A DNA stretch of 64,000 nucleotides from the NCBI GenBank assembly GCA_964017185.1, contig OZ024871.1:10346214-10410213 (forward strand), in the 5' to 3' direction. The stretch comes from Rugalucina vietnamica (Eukaryota; Mollusca; Bivalvia; Lucinida; Lucinidae). Numbering within the stretch: the stretch's first letter is position 1; each line of letters starts with the position of its first letter. Below, one piece after another: positions 49,208 to 59,232 of the stretch. A program made the translations under genes and the position numbers. The notes under the pieces were generated by a model. The model was not told where the DNA came from. It saw only the letters and a list, made by a program, of their open reading frames with translations, and made no database searches.

Positions 49208-51635
49208 ATGGGCTGTAAAGGCACTTGTATGGACTACAAGCCCCACTGGGTCTCGAACTCCCTAAACTCGGTGGGGTTCTGTGAGAAACCAGCCCGTGTT
49301 GGTACCGACACATTGCAATACTATACAGAAATTTCCATTTTCGGTCATCTTTGTACCCCTATTTCTCGAAAACTAGAGTTTTCCCGGCATAGCCGCTTAT
49401 GTGGTCTGAAAGTACATCCCTTCTACTGTAAATCCCACTAGGTCGCTTGCTCCCTAAACTCCGCGCACGTCAGTGACAGGGGTGCCTCATACCCCATCCC
49501 CAAACCCATGAATGTTCACGTTTCCCAATGTTTGAGTTGAAATTTCCGACAAACCAGAGTTTTCCCAGTATAACCGTCCTATGGGCTGTAAAGGCACTTG
49601 TATGGACTACAAGCCCCACTGGGTCTCGAACTCCCTAAACTCGGTGGGGTTCTGTGAGAAACCAGCCCGAGTTGGTACCGACACATTGCAATACTATACA
49701 GAAATTTCCATTTTCGGTCATCTTTGTACCCCTATTTCTCGAAAACTAGAGTTTTCCCGGCATAGCCGCTTATGTGGTCTGAAAGTACATCCCTTCTACT
49801 GTAAATCCCACTAGGTCACTTGCTCCCTAAATTCCGCGCACGTCAATGACAGGGGTGCCTCATACCCCACCCCCAAACCCATGAATGTTCACGTTTCCCA
49901 ATGTTTGAGTTGAAATTTCCGACAAACCAGAGTTTTCCCAGTATAACCGACCTATGGGCTGTAAAGGCACTTGTATGGACTACAAGCCCCACAGGGTCTC
50001 GAACTCCCTAAACTCGGTGGGGTTCTGTGAGAAACCAGCCCGAGTTGGTACCGACACATTGCAATACTATACAGAAATTTCCATTTTCGGTCATCTTTGT
50101 ACCCCTATTTCTCGAAAACTAGAGTTTTCCCGGCATAGCCGCTTATGTGGTCTGAAAGTACATCCCTTCTACTGTAAATCCCACTAGGTCGCTTGCTCCC
50201 TAAACTCCGCGCACGTCAGTGACAGGGGTGCCTCATACCCCATCCCAAAACCCATGAATGTTCACGTTTCCCAATGTTTGAGTTGAAATTTCCGACAAAC
50301 CAGAGTTTTCCCAGTATAACCGACCTATGGGCTGTAAAGACACTTGTATGGACTACAAGCCCCACTGGGTCTCGAACTCCCTAAACTCGGTGGGGTTCTG
50401 TGAGAAACCAGCCCGAGTTGGTACCGACACATTGCAATACTATACAGAAATTTCCATTTTCGGTCATCTTTGTACCCCTATTTCTCGAAAACTAGAGTTT
50501 TCCCGGCATAGCCGCTTATGTGGTCTGAAAGTACATCCCTTCTACTGTAAATCCCACTAGGTCACTTGCTCCCTAAACTCCGCGCACGTCAATGACAGGG
50601 GTGCCTCATACCCCATCCCCAAACCCATGAATGTTCACGTTTCCCAATGTTTGAGTTGAAATTTCCGACAAACCAGAGTTTTCCCAGTATAACCGACCTA
50701 TGGGCTGTAAAGGCAATTGTATGGACTACAAGCCCCACTGGGTCTCGAACTCCCTAAACACGGTGGGGTTCTGTGAGAAACCAGCCCGAGTTGGTACCGA
50801 CACATTGCAATACTATACAGAAATTTCCATTTTCGGTCATCTTTGTACCCCTATTTCTCGAAAACTAGAGTTTTCCCGGCATAGCCGCTTATGTGGTCTG
50901 AAATTACATCCCTTCTACTGTAAATCCCACTAGGTCGCTTGCTCCCTAACCTCCGCGCACGTCAGTGACAGGGGTGCCTCATACCCTATCCCAAAACCCA
51001 TGAATGTTCACGTTTCCCAATGTTTGAGTTGAAATTTCCGACAAACCAGAGTTTTCCCAGTATAACCGACCTATGGGCTGTAAAGGCACTTGTATGGACT
51101 ACAAGCCCCACTGGGTCTCGAACTCCCTAAACTCGGTGGGGTTCTGTGAGAAACCAGCCCGAGTTGGTACCGACACATTGCAATACTATACAGAAATTTC
51201 CATTTTCGGTCATCTTTGTACCCCTATTTCTCGAAAACTAGAGTTTTCCCGGCATAGCCGCTTATGTGGTCTGAAAGTACATCCCTTCTACTGTAAATCC
51301 CACTAGGTCACTTGCTCCCTAAACTCCGCGCACGTCAATGACAGGGGTGCCTCATACCCCACCCCCAAACCCATGAATGTTCACGTTTCCCAATGTTTGA
51401 GTTGAAATTTCCGACAAACCAGAGTTTTCCCAGTATAACCGACCTATGGGCTGTAAAGGCACTTGTATGGACTACAAGCCCCACTGGGTCTCGAACTCCC
51501 TAAACTCGGTGGGGTTCTGTGAGAAACCAGCCCGAGTTGGTACCGACACATTGCAATACTATACAGAAATTTCCATTTTCGGTCATCTTTGTACCCCTAT
51601 TTCTCGAAAACTAGAGTTTTCCCGGCATAGCCGCT

Positions 51636-51637
51636 TA
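51636..51637. other. Target-site duplication TA (left)
   Basis: The uninterrupted satellite reads CCGCTTATGTGG. Here CCGCTTA is followed by the element, so the TA at 51636-51637 is the left copy of the duplicated target. Confidence 0.9.
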
Positions 51638-51663
51638 CAGTGAAGTCTGAACTAATGTATACA
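51638..51663 (+). repeat. Left terminal inverted repeat
   Basis: This is 26 bp starting CAGTGAAGTCTGAACTAA and ending TGTATACA. It matches the inverse of 55310-55335 except at positions 5, 7 and 19. Confidence 0.9.
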
Positions 51664-51677
51664 CCCTTGTGCACGTC

Positions 51678-51697
51678 ATGTGCTCGCCATGTGCACT
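51678..51697 (+). repeat. Subterminal repeat, left
   Basis: ATGTGCTCGCCATGTGCACT lies 40 bp inside the left end. It recurs with one mismatch and in the same orientation near the right end (55287-55306). It sits in a region rich in GTGCAC or near-GTGCAC hexamers (51668-51755). Such clusters are candidate binding sites for a transposase. Confidence 0.7.
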
Positions 51698-52196
51698 ATG
51701 CGTGAGCTTGATCTGAGCTATGGGTTGCACCTGATGTTCATTTCAAGTGCACTCCAAGTTCTGGCACCTCAATACCCCTACCTATACCTGTAGTTCACTT
51801 TTGCTGGTGTTTGATGATACCACTTACCTGTATTTGCTGTATCAGCAGTATAATGAAATGGTTTTGATAAAAAAAAAGTTTGCGTTATTTTAAGTTTGTC
51901 TTATTTTAATTTTTCAAGTATTATATCTCCTCTAATTTAATGTTCCTTTGGGGAAAATAAGCAATTTACATATATGTTTTCCTTTCTCTATGTTTTTGCC
52001 CCTTTTTTTCTATTTTATTAGATCTAATCTTCTATATCTTTTATTACTTTCTTTCCTTTTTAATCTCTCTTTTCTTTCTTTCGGCTTTGCAAAATTGTTT
52101 CAAATTTATAATCCTATTCCGCAAGGTTTAAACAAAGGAATGCATGTAAATGTCTATATACCCTAAAATTTAGGATATTGTTTTCAGAACATAAAC
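51698..52196. other. Left interior of transposon, no gene seen
   Basis: This holds subterminal GTGCAC-like motifs up to about 51755, then T-rich sequence. A 72-codon hydrophobic frame (51948-52166) reflects the polypyrimidine composition and has no recognisable homology. Nothing functional is supported. Confidence 0.6.
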
Positions 52197-52202
52197 AAAT
52201 AT

Positions 52203-52253
<51 letters not shown>

Positions 52254-52256
52254 TAT

Positions 52257-52303
<47 letters not shown>

Positions 52304-52306
52304 TTT
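52197..52306 (+). repeat. (TTTA)n microsatellite
   Basis: About 110 bp of TTTA/ATTT repeats with one interruption (TTATATTTA). It precedes the first copy of the internal repeat (52391 onward), as shorter TTTA runs precede the other two copies. Confidence 0.95.
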
Positions 52307-52332
52307 GGATCGATTTAAATCAGAGGACTGCA

Positions 52333-52533
52333 ATGGAGGTAAAAAAAAACAGTCAACGGTTGTCAAGCGAACAGAATCATAAATCATCAATTTCCGTAAG
52401 CCTTCTTTTGAATAAGTTTAAGATTGATCAAGTATACTCAATATCTTATCCAGGACAAATTTGTTCAATAGAATTAAAGAAGCTCAAACTTCGAGGTTTA
52501 TGGTCCTTTAATCCATTCATAAACCTGTCATAA
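52333..52533 (+). other. Small open frame over R1 copy a (66 codons), not supported as a gene
   Basis: The frame covers R1 and contains SLLLNKFKIDQ and FNPF. The corresponding frames over copies b (53717-53965, 82 codons) and c (54439-54666, 75 codons) translate similarly, with an added FCS in the middle. The copies have diverged yet each keeps roughly 45-49 shared codons open. No known domain is recognised and the upstream parts are unrelated, including GA-repeat-encoded ER repeats in copy c. It could be a trace of an exon, but chance is more likely. Confidence 0.3.
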
Positions 52534-52696
52534 AATATGAGCAATAACTCATCTATAATTATTCATCTCTACAATAATACAATTAAAGAGAGCATTTGTT
52601 TTTACCTGAGACTGGTTCAGTAATTAATTGAATGGTTCTCAGGTAAATGTTGACTGGTTATTTAGACAGGTAACTAAAAGATTTTCTTGCTGGGAA
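52391..52696 (+). repeat. Internal repeat R1, copy a
   Basis: This begins TTTCCGTAAGCCTTCTTTTG and ends after GGTTATTTAGACAGGTAAC and AGATTTTCTTGCTGG. It is homologous to 53814-54127 and 54509-54797. Landmarks in order are CCAGGACAAA, TTAAAGAAGCTC, TAACTCATCT and GACTGGTTCAGTAA. Confidence 0.85.
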
Positions 52697-52754
52697 GCAG
52701 ATTAAAGCAAAAGATTAAAGTAAAAGACTAAAGCAAAAGATTTAAGTAAATAAA

Positions 52755-52997
52755 CATTGAAAATAAATTAAAGTTTCTAATTATATTTATTATTTAATGA
52801 TTTAGGAAAATGTAAAATAATCTATATCAAGTTAATAAAATTTAACAGCATTCAAACATTGTATACAATATGCGTATCTGAGGTAAAAAGTAACCAAACA
52901 TTCTCTAATCATGACCAAACCGATTAATTTGTCTATTGAAACCAATTATGAAGTGTGCGTGATATTAACAAGGTGAGATAAGACATGTTAATCATAA
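52755..52997 (+). repeat. Internal repeat R2, copy 1
   Basis: An AT-rich repeat with landmarks TATATCAAGTTAAT, ACAATATGCGTATCT, ACATTCTCTAATCATGACC and GATATTAACAAGGTGAGATA. It matches 53435-53672 closely and 53245-53369 in part. Confidence 0.8.
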
Positions 52998-53010
52998 TGA
53001 AAATTCATAT

Positions 53011-53109
53011 GTTTTACCTGGGACTGGTTCAGTAAATAATTGAATGGTTCTCAGGTAAATGTTGACTGGTTATTTAGACATGTAACTGAAAGATTTTCTT
53101 GCTGGAAAG
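53011..53109 (+). repeat. Internal repeat R1, partial copy d
   Basis: This holds only the 3' third of R1: TTTTACCTGGGACTGGTTCA to AGATTTTCTTGCTGG. It is closest to copy a, which has the same ending. Confidence 0.8.
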
Positions 53110-53182
53110 TATGATAGTTTTCAGGGAACAGGTGAAGAAAATTCGACAAAATAAGAAACTTGACAAAGGTTCACCAGTTACA

Positions 53183-53230
53183 ATTCATTCATTTTTTCAT
53201 TCATTCATTTTTTCATTCATTCATTCATTC
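53183..53230 (+). repeat. (TTCA)n microsatellite
   Basis: TTCATTCA repeats interrupted by short T runs. A related CCATCCATTCATTCA stretch is at about 53399-53423, at the equivalent place before the next R2 copy. Confidence 0.9.
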
Positions 53231-53244
53231 AAAAGATAAAATAT

Positions 53245-53369
53245 GAAAGTTGAAAATAAAATAAAGTGTTTAAATATATTTATTATCTATTGTTTAAGGA
53301 AAATGTTATTTGTCTATTGGAACCATTTATGAAGTGTGTCTGATATAACAAGGTGAGTTAAGACATGTC
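53245..53369 (+). repeat. Internal repeat R2, shortened copy 2
   Basis: This contains the two ends of R2 (AATAAAATAAAGTG to GGAAAATG, then TTTGTCTATTGGAACC to AAGACATG) without the middle. It is an internally deleted copy. Confidence 0.75.
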
Positions 53370-53434
53370 AAAAACTGGACAAAAGTCCACCAGTCATAAT
53401 CCATCCATCCATTCATTCATTCAAAAAATAAAAG

Positions 53435-53672
53435 TTGAAAATAAAATAAAGTTTTAATTATTCTTATTATTTATTGAATTAGGAAACTGTAAAATAATTT
53501 ATATCAAGTTAATCGCATTTAACGTCCTTTGAGCATTCTATACAATATGCGTATCTCAGGTAAAAAGAAACCAAACATTCTCTAATCATAACCAAACCGA
53601 TTAATTTGTCTATTGAAATCAATTATGAAGTGTGCCTGATATTAACAAGGTGAGATAAAACATGTTAATCAT
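53435..53672 (+). repeat. Internal repeat R2, copy 3
   Basis: A full copy of R2 with the same landmarks as copy 1, diverged by scattered substitutions, for example GCGTATCTCAGG in place of GCGTATCTGAGG. Confidence 0.8.
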
Positions 53673-53813
53673 TCTATTAGTCACTGATCACTTTGATTGG
53701 AAAATAAACAGACAGGATGGTACAGGTATACCTGTGTGACATTATATACTCCTGTCATGTCTTGAAACACAATGCAGTGTTTATTTATTTATTTATAGAG
53801 ATGTTCTCTTTTA

Positions 53814-54127
53814 TTTCCGTTAATCTTCTTTTGAACAAATTTAAGATCGATCAAGAATCCTCAATATTTTATCCAGGACAAATTTGTTCATTTTGTTCAA
53901 TAGAATTAAAGAAGCTCAAACTTCATGGTATATGGCCTTTTAATCCATTCTATAACCTGTCATAAAATATGAGCAATAACTCATCTATAATCATTTTCCA
54001 GTGGACGCATATCTATTGTAAAATACTAATACAAATACAAGAGCTTTTGGTTTTACCTGGGACTGGTTCAGTAAATATTAGAATGGTTCTCGAGTAAATG
54101 TTGACTGGTTATCTAGACAGGTAAATG
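53814..54127 (+). repeat. Internal repeat R1, copy b
   Basis: Second copy of R1, preceded by TTTATTTATTTATT (53780-53795) and followed by the GAAATTCAGATATATCATAT segment that also follows copy c. It includes CATTTTGTTCAATAGA, which is longer than in copy a. Confidence 0.85.
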
Positions 54128-54280
54128 TGTGAAATTCAGATATATCATATTATTTAAAAATGCACAACTATGGCGAAAACACATGTAGCTTGCTTACAGT
54201 GCAACTTGTGCGCTCATTTATTTTGTATACCTGTGTGACATTATATACTCCTGTCATGTCTTGAAAAACAATGTCATGTT

Positions 54281-54337
54281 GTTTATTTATTTATTTATTT
54301 ATTTATCTATTTATTTATTTATTTATTTATTTATTTT
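54281..54337 (+). repeat. (TTTA)n microsatellite
   Basis: TTTATTTA repeats with one TCTA interruption, placed before R1 copy c as the 52197 array is before copy a. Confidence 0.93.
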
Positions 54338-54457
54338 AATTTACATAGTTGCTAAGTTTGAGTGCATGAATAAGAAAGGACAATTATAAAAAGGTACAAG
54401 TATCCCGTATAGAACCTGAAGGAAGCCTCATTCAAACCATGTATTACAACATTTTAG

Positions 54458-54460
<3 letters not shown>

Positions 54461-54496
<36 letters not shown>
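54461..54496 (+). repeat. (GA)18 microsatellite
   Basis: An uninterrupted GA run of 36 bases directly upstream of R1 copy c. It lies within a 75-codon open frame that is unlikely to be a gene. Confidence 0.95.
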
Positions 54497-54500
<4 letters not shown>

Positions 54501-54508
54501 CTTTTTCA

Positions 54509-54797
54509 TTTCCGTTAGCCTTCTTTTGAACAAATTTAAGATCGTTCAAGAATCCTCAATATTTTATCCAGGACAAACTTGTTCATTTTGTTCAATAAAA
54601 TTAAAGAAGCTCAGACTTCATGGTTTATGGTCCTTTAATCCATTTATCACCTGTCATAAAAATTGAGCAATAACTCACCAGTGGGAGTGTGTCAATAATA
54701 CAATTAAAGAGAGCTTTTGGTTTTACGTGGGACTGGTTCAGTAAATATTCGAATGGTTCTCATGTAAATGTTGACTGGTTATCTATACAGGTAACTG
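54509..54797 (+). repeat. Internal repeat R1, copy c
   Basis: Third copy of R1, preceded by TTTA and GA microsatellites. Copies b and c, with their downstream segments (54127-54226 and 54797-54906), form a larger direct repeat. The sequence TACCTGTGTGACATTATATA precedes both the copy-b and copy-c microsatellites (53728 and 54226). Confidence 0.85.
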
Positions 54798-54856
54798 TGT
54801 GAAATTCAGATATATCATATGATTTTAAAAATGCACTATAGCTATGATGAAAACAC

Positions 54857-55228
54857 GTGTACATGTACCTTGCTTACAGTGCAACTTGTGCGCTCATTTA
54901 TTTTGTTCAAGAAACAAGGAGCAGTTTGCTCATGACACAGCTCAAACGGTATGTAAGGCAAATTCCCGCATCGCTCATGGAATATCTTGCTTTCACACAG
55001 CCTGCTTTGGGACTATTGTTTAATATAGATACTTTGTTTCTCATAAACTTGCAAAACAAATCAGCATTATTTTGTTCAGTTAAATTATTTCATTTTCCAA
55101 TTACATGCATTGGTTTGATTGTCACACAAATACATCCTATGATAACTACCTGTAAAATTGAAATGAGACCTGAGCTAACAGCAAGTGCACTTTTGGCTCA
55201 GATAGGTATCGTGCACCTGGAGTCCTAG
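54857..55228 (+). other. Open frame of 123 codons in transposon, unrecognised
   Basis: This is the longest open frame in the element. It shows hydrophobic stretches but no transposase helix-turn-helix or catalytic acidic motif. Its beginning overlaps the repeated segment also present at 54180-54226, and its end runs into the subterminal GTGCAC region. It is probably not a gene. Confidence 0.25.
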
Positions 55229-55286
55229 GTAAGTGCACTTGACTCTCAGAGCTTGTGCAAAGTAATGTGCACCTGAAGTTCAGAGA

Positions 55287-55306
55287 ATGTGCTCACCATG
55301 TGCACT
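55287..55306 (+). repeat. Subterminal repeat, right
   Basis: ATGTGCTCACCATGTGCACT matches the left subterminal repeat at 19 of 20 positions and is a direct, not inverted, copy. The neighbouring 55180-55275 holds further GTGCACCTG and AGTGCACTT motifs. Confidence 0.7.
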
Positions 55307-55309
55307 TTC

Positions 55310-55335
55310 TGTATACTTTAGTTCAGACCTTACTG
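55310..55335 (-). repeat. Right terminal inverted repeat
   Basis: Read on the minus strand it begins CAGTAAGGTCTGAACTAA. It has 23 of 26 positions in common with the left end. The three differences suggest the element family is not brand new, although the insertion itself left a clean TA duplication. Confidence 0.9.
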
Positions 55336-55337
55336 TA
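55336..55337. other. Target-site duplication TA (right)
   Basis: The satellite resumes as TATGTGGTCTG directly after the right end of the element; TA at 55336-55337 is the second copy of the target. Confidence 0.9.
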
Positions 55338-55509
55338 TGTGGTCTGAAAGTACATCCCTTCTACTGTAAATCCCACTAGGTCACTTGCTCCCTAAACTCC
55401 GCGCACGTCAATGACAGGGGTGCCTCATACCCCACCCCCAAACCCATGAATGTTCAATGTTTGAGTTGAAATTTCTGACAAACCAGAGTTTTCCAAGTAT
55501 AACCGACCT

Positions 55510-58500
55510 ATGGGCTGTAAAGGCACTTGTATGGACTACAAGCCCCACTGGGTCTCGAACTCCCTAAACTCGGTGGGGTTCTGTGAGAAACCAGCCCGAG
55601 TTGGTACCGACACATTGCAATACTATACAGAAATTTCCATTTTCGGTCATCTTTGTACCCCTATTTCTCGAAAACTAGAGTTTTCCCGGCATAGCCGCTT
55701 ATGTGGTCTGAAAGTACATCCCTTCTACTGTAAATCCCACTAGGTCGCTTGCTCCCTAAACTCCGCGCACGTCAGTGACAGGGGTGCCTCATACCCCATC
55801 CCCAAACCCATGAATGTTCACGTTTCCCAATGTTTGAGTTGAAATTTCCGACAAACCAGAGTTTTCCCAGTATAACCGTCCTATGGGCTGTAAAGGCACT
55901 TGTATGGACTACAAGCCCCACTGGGTCTCGAACTCCCTAAACTCGGTGGGGTTCTGTGAGAAACCAGCCCGAGTTGGTACCGACACATTGCAATACTATA
56001 CAGAAATTTCCATTTTCGGTCATCTTTGTACCCCTATTTCTCGAAAACTAGAGTTTTCCCGGCATAGCCGCTTATGTGGTCTGAAAGTACATCCCTTCTA
56101 CTGTAAATCCCACTAGGTCACTTGCTCCCTAAACTCCGCGCACGTCAATGACAGGGGTGCCTCATACCCCATCCCAAAACCCATGAATGTTCACGTTTCC
56201 CAATGTTTGAGTTGAAATTTCCGACAAACCAGAGTTTTCCCAGTATAACCGACCTATGGGCTGTAAAGGCACTTGTATGGACTACAAGCCCCACAGGGTC
56301 TCGAACTCCCTAAACTCGGTGGGGTTCTGTGAGAAACCAGCCCGAGTTGGTACCGACACATTGCAATACTATACAGAAATTTCCATTTTCGGTCATCTTT
56401 GTACCCCTATTTCTCGAAAACTAGAGTTTTCCCGGCATAGCCGCTTATGTGGTCTGAAAGTACATTCCTTCTACTGTAAATCCCACTAGGTCACTTGCTC
56501 CCTAAACTCCGCGCACGTCAATGACAGGGGTGCCTCATACCCCACCCCCAAACCCATGAATGTTCACGTTTCCCAATGTTTGAGTTGAGATTTCCGACAA
56601 ACCAGAGTTTTTCCAGTATAACCGACCTATGGGCTGTAAAGGCACTTGTATGGACTACAAGCCCCACTGGGTCTCGAACTCCCTAAACTCGGTGGGGTTC
56701 TGTGAGAAACCAGCCCGAGTTGGTACCGACACATTGCAATACTATACAGAAATTTCCATTTTCGGTCATCTTTGTACCCCTATTTCTCGAAAACTAGAGT
56801 TTTCCCGGCATAGCCGCTTATGTGGTCTGAAAGTACATCCCTTCTACTGTAAATCCCACTAGGTCGCTTGCTCCCTAAACTCCGCGCACGTCAGTGACAG
56901 GGGTGCCTCATACCCCATCCCCAAACCCATGAATGTTCACGTTTCCCAATGTTTGAGTTGAAATTTCCGACAAACCAGAGTTTTTCCCAGTATAACCGTC
57001 CTATGGGCTGTAAAGGCACTTGTATGGACTACAAGCCCCACTGGGTCTCGAACTCCCTAAACTCGGTGGGGTTCTGTGAGAAACCAGCCCGAGTTGGTAC
57101 CGACACATTGCAATACTATACAGAAATTTCCATTTTCGGTCATCTTTGTACCCCTATTTCTCGAAAACTAGAGTTTTCCCGGCATAGCCGCTTATGTGGT
57201 CTGAAAGTACATCCCTTCTACTGTAAATCCCACTAGGTCACTTGCTCCCTAAACTCCGCGCACGTCAATGACAGGGGTGCCTCATACCCCATCCCAAAAC
57301 CCATGAATGTTCACGTTTCCCAATGTTTGAGTTGAAATTTCCGACAAACCAGAGTTTTCCCAGTATAACCGACCTATGGGCTGTAAAGGCACTTGTATGG
57401 ACTACAAGCCCCACAGGGTCTCGAACTCCCTAAACTCGGTGGGGTTCTGTGAGAAACCAGCCCGAGTTGGTACCGACACATTGCAATACTATACAGAAAT
57501 TTCCATTTTCGGTCATCTTTGTACCCCTATTTCTCGAAAACTAGAGTTTTCCCGGCATAGCCGCTTATGTGGTCTGAAAGTACATCCCTTCTACTGTAAA
57601 TCCCACTAGGTCACTTGCTCCCTAAACTCCGCGCACGTCAATGACAGGGGTGCCTCATACCCCACCCCCAAACCCATGAATGTTCACGTTTCCCAATGTT
57701 TGAGTTGAGATTTCCGACAAACCAGAGTTTTTCCAGTATAACCGACCTATGGGCTGTAAAGGCACTTGTATGGACTACAAGCCCCACTGGGTCTCGAACT
57801 CCCTAAACTCGGTGGGGTTCTGTGAGAAACCAGCCCGAGTTGGTACCGACACATTGCAATACTATACAGAAATTTCCATTTTCGGTCATCTTTGTACCCC
57901 TATTTCTCGAAAACTAGAGTTTTCCCGGCATAGCCGCTTATGTGGTCTGAAAGTACATCCCTTCTACTGTAAATCCCACTAGGTCGCTTGCTCCCTAAAC
58001 TCCGCGCACGTCAGTGACAGGGGTGCCTCATACCCCATCCCCAAACCCATGAATGTTCACGTTTCCCAATGTTTGAGTTGAAATTTCCGACAAACCAGAG
58101 TTTTTCCCAGTATAACCGTCCTATGGGCTGTAAAGGCACTTGTATGGACTACAAGCCCCACTGGGTCTCGAACTCCCTAAACTCGGTGGGGTTCTGTGAG
58201 AAACCAGCCCGAGTTGGTACCGACACATTGCAATACTATACAGAAATTTCCATTTTCGGTCATCTTTGTACCCCTATTTCTCGAAAACTAGAGTTTTCCC
58301 GGCATAGCCGCTTATGTGGTCTGAAAGTACATCCCTTCTACTGTAAATCCCACTAGGTCACTTGCTCCCTAAACTCCGCGCACGTCAATGACAGGGGTGC
58401 CTCATACCCCATCCCAAAACCCATGAATGTTCACGTTTCCCAATGTTTGAGTTGAAATTTCCGACAAACCAGAGTTTTCCCAGTATAACCGACCTATGGG

Positions 58501-59232
58501 CTGTAAAGGCACTTGTATGGACTACAAGCCCCACAGGGTCTCGAACTCCCTAAACTCGGTGGGGTTCTGTGAGAAACCAGCCCGAGTTGGTACCGACACA
58601 TTGCAATACTATACAGAAATTTCCATTTTCGGTCATCTTTGTACCCCTATTTCTCGAAAACTAGAGTTTTCCCGGCATAGCCGCTTATGTGGTCTGAAAG
58701 TACATCCCTTCTACTGTAAATCCCACTAGGTCACTTGCTCCCTAAACTCCGCGCACGTCAATGACAGGGGTGCCTCATACCCCACCCCCAAACCCATGAA
58801 TGTTCACGTTTCCCAATGTTTGAGTTGAGATTTCCGACAAACCAGAGTTTTTCCTGTATAACCGACCTATGGGCTGTAAAGGCACTTGTATGGACTACAA
58901 GCCCCACTGGGTCTCGAACTCCCTAAACTCGGTGGGGTTCTGTGAGAAACCAGCCCGAGTTGGTACCGACACATTGCAATACTATACAGAAATTTCCATT
59001 TTCGGTCATCTTTGTACCCCTATTTCTCGAAAACTAGAGTTTTCCCGGCATAGCCGCTTATGTGGTCTGAAAGTACATCCCTTCTACTGTAAATCCCACT
59101 AGGTCACTTGCTCCCTAAACTCCGCGCACGTCAATGACAGGGGTGCCTCATACCCCACCCCCAAACCCATGAATGTTCAATGTTTGAGTTGAAATTTCTG
59201 ACAAACCAGAGTTTTCCCAGTATAACCGACCT
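55510..59232 (+). repeat. Type B higher-order block, expanded to ten units
   Basis: Units run 55510, 55883, 56256 (HRVSN), 56629, 57003, 57376 (HRVSN), 57749, 58123, 58496 (HRVSN), 58869. The three-unit segment at 56256-57375 is repeated at 57376-58495 (1,120 bp apart), giving three extra units relative to 46605-49207. The two TTTTTCCC insertion units (57003, 58123) read LKVHPF, unlike 42893 and 48098. Confidence 0.8.

Larger units (their letters stand above)
16035..51637 (+). repeat. Satellite array, right arm proximal part (96 units)
   Basis: This is the same satellite as on the left but inverted. Unit starts run 16155, 16528, 16892 and so on to 51446. Spacing is 373 bp, with 364 bp in 16 intervals. 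Small exceptions are 371 bp (24689 to 25060), 372 bp (29145 to 29517) and 374 bp (30263 to 30637, 42519 to 42893, 47724 to 48098). The first part (16.0-28.8 kb) mirrors the left array variant by variant. The middle (24-39 kb) holds scattered block duplications and units with stop codons. From about 41.8 kb a regular higher-order repeat appears. The last unit (from 51446) is interrupted by a transposon at a TA dinucleotide. No host gene was seen. Confidence 0.97.
51638..55335 (+). mobile_element. Tc1/mariner-type non-autonomous DNA transposon (3,698 bp)
   Basis: The element begins CAGTGAAGTCTGAACTAA and ends with its inverse; the 26-bp ends match at 23 positions. It is flanked by TA on each side (51636-51637 and 55336-55337). 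Removing it with one TA restores a normal 364-bp satellite interval, so both borders are exact. TA duplication with CAGT ends is typical of the Tc1/mariner group. No transposase is visible; the longest open frame is 123 codons and has no recognisable catalytic motif. The interior is AT-rich and consists largely of direct repeats, each with a TTTA microsatellite. It most likely relied on a transposase supplied elsewhere. Orientation is arbitrary. Confidence 0.88.
49208..55509 (+). repeat. Type A higher-order block interrupted by the transposon
   Basis: Units are 49208, 49581, 49954 (HRVSN), 50327 (MGCKDTC), 50700 (MGCKGNC, NTVG, LKLHPFY), 51073 and 51446. The last is split at 51637/55338 by the element. 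The other type A copies have no insertion, so the transposon arrived after this block was amplified, or at least was not spread with it inside this window. Confidence 0.8.

Noticed and set aside
54439-54666. Gene encoding an ER-repeat protein
   Set aside because: The ER run is only the translation of a GA microsatellite, and the rest is internal repeat R1.
51636-55337. piggyBac, Harbinger or Helitron element
   Set aside because: The target duplication is TA, not TTAA or a three-base TWA, and the element has clear terminal inverted repeats, unlike a Helitron.
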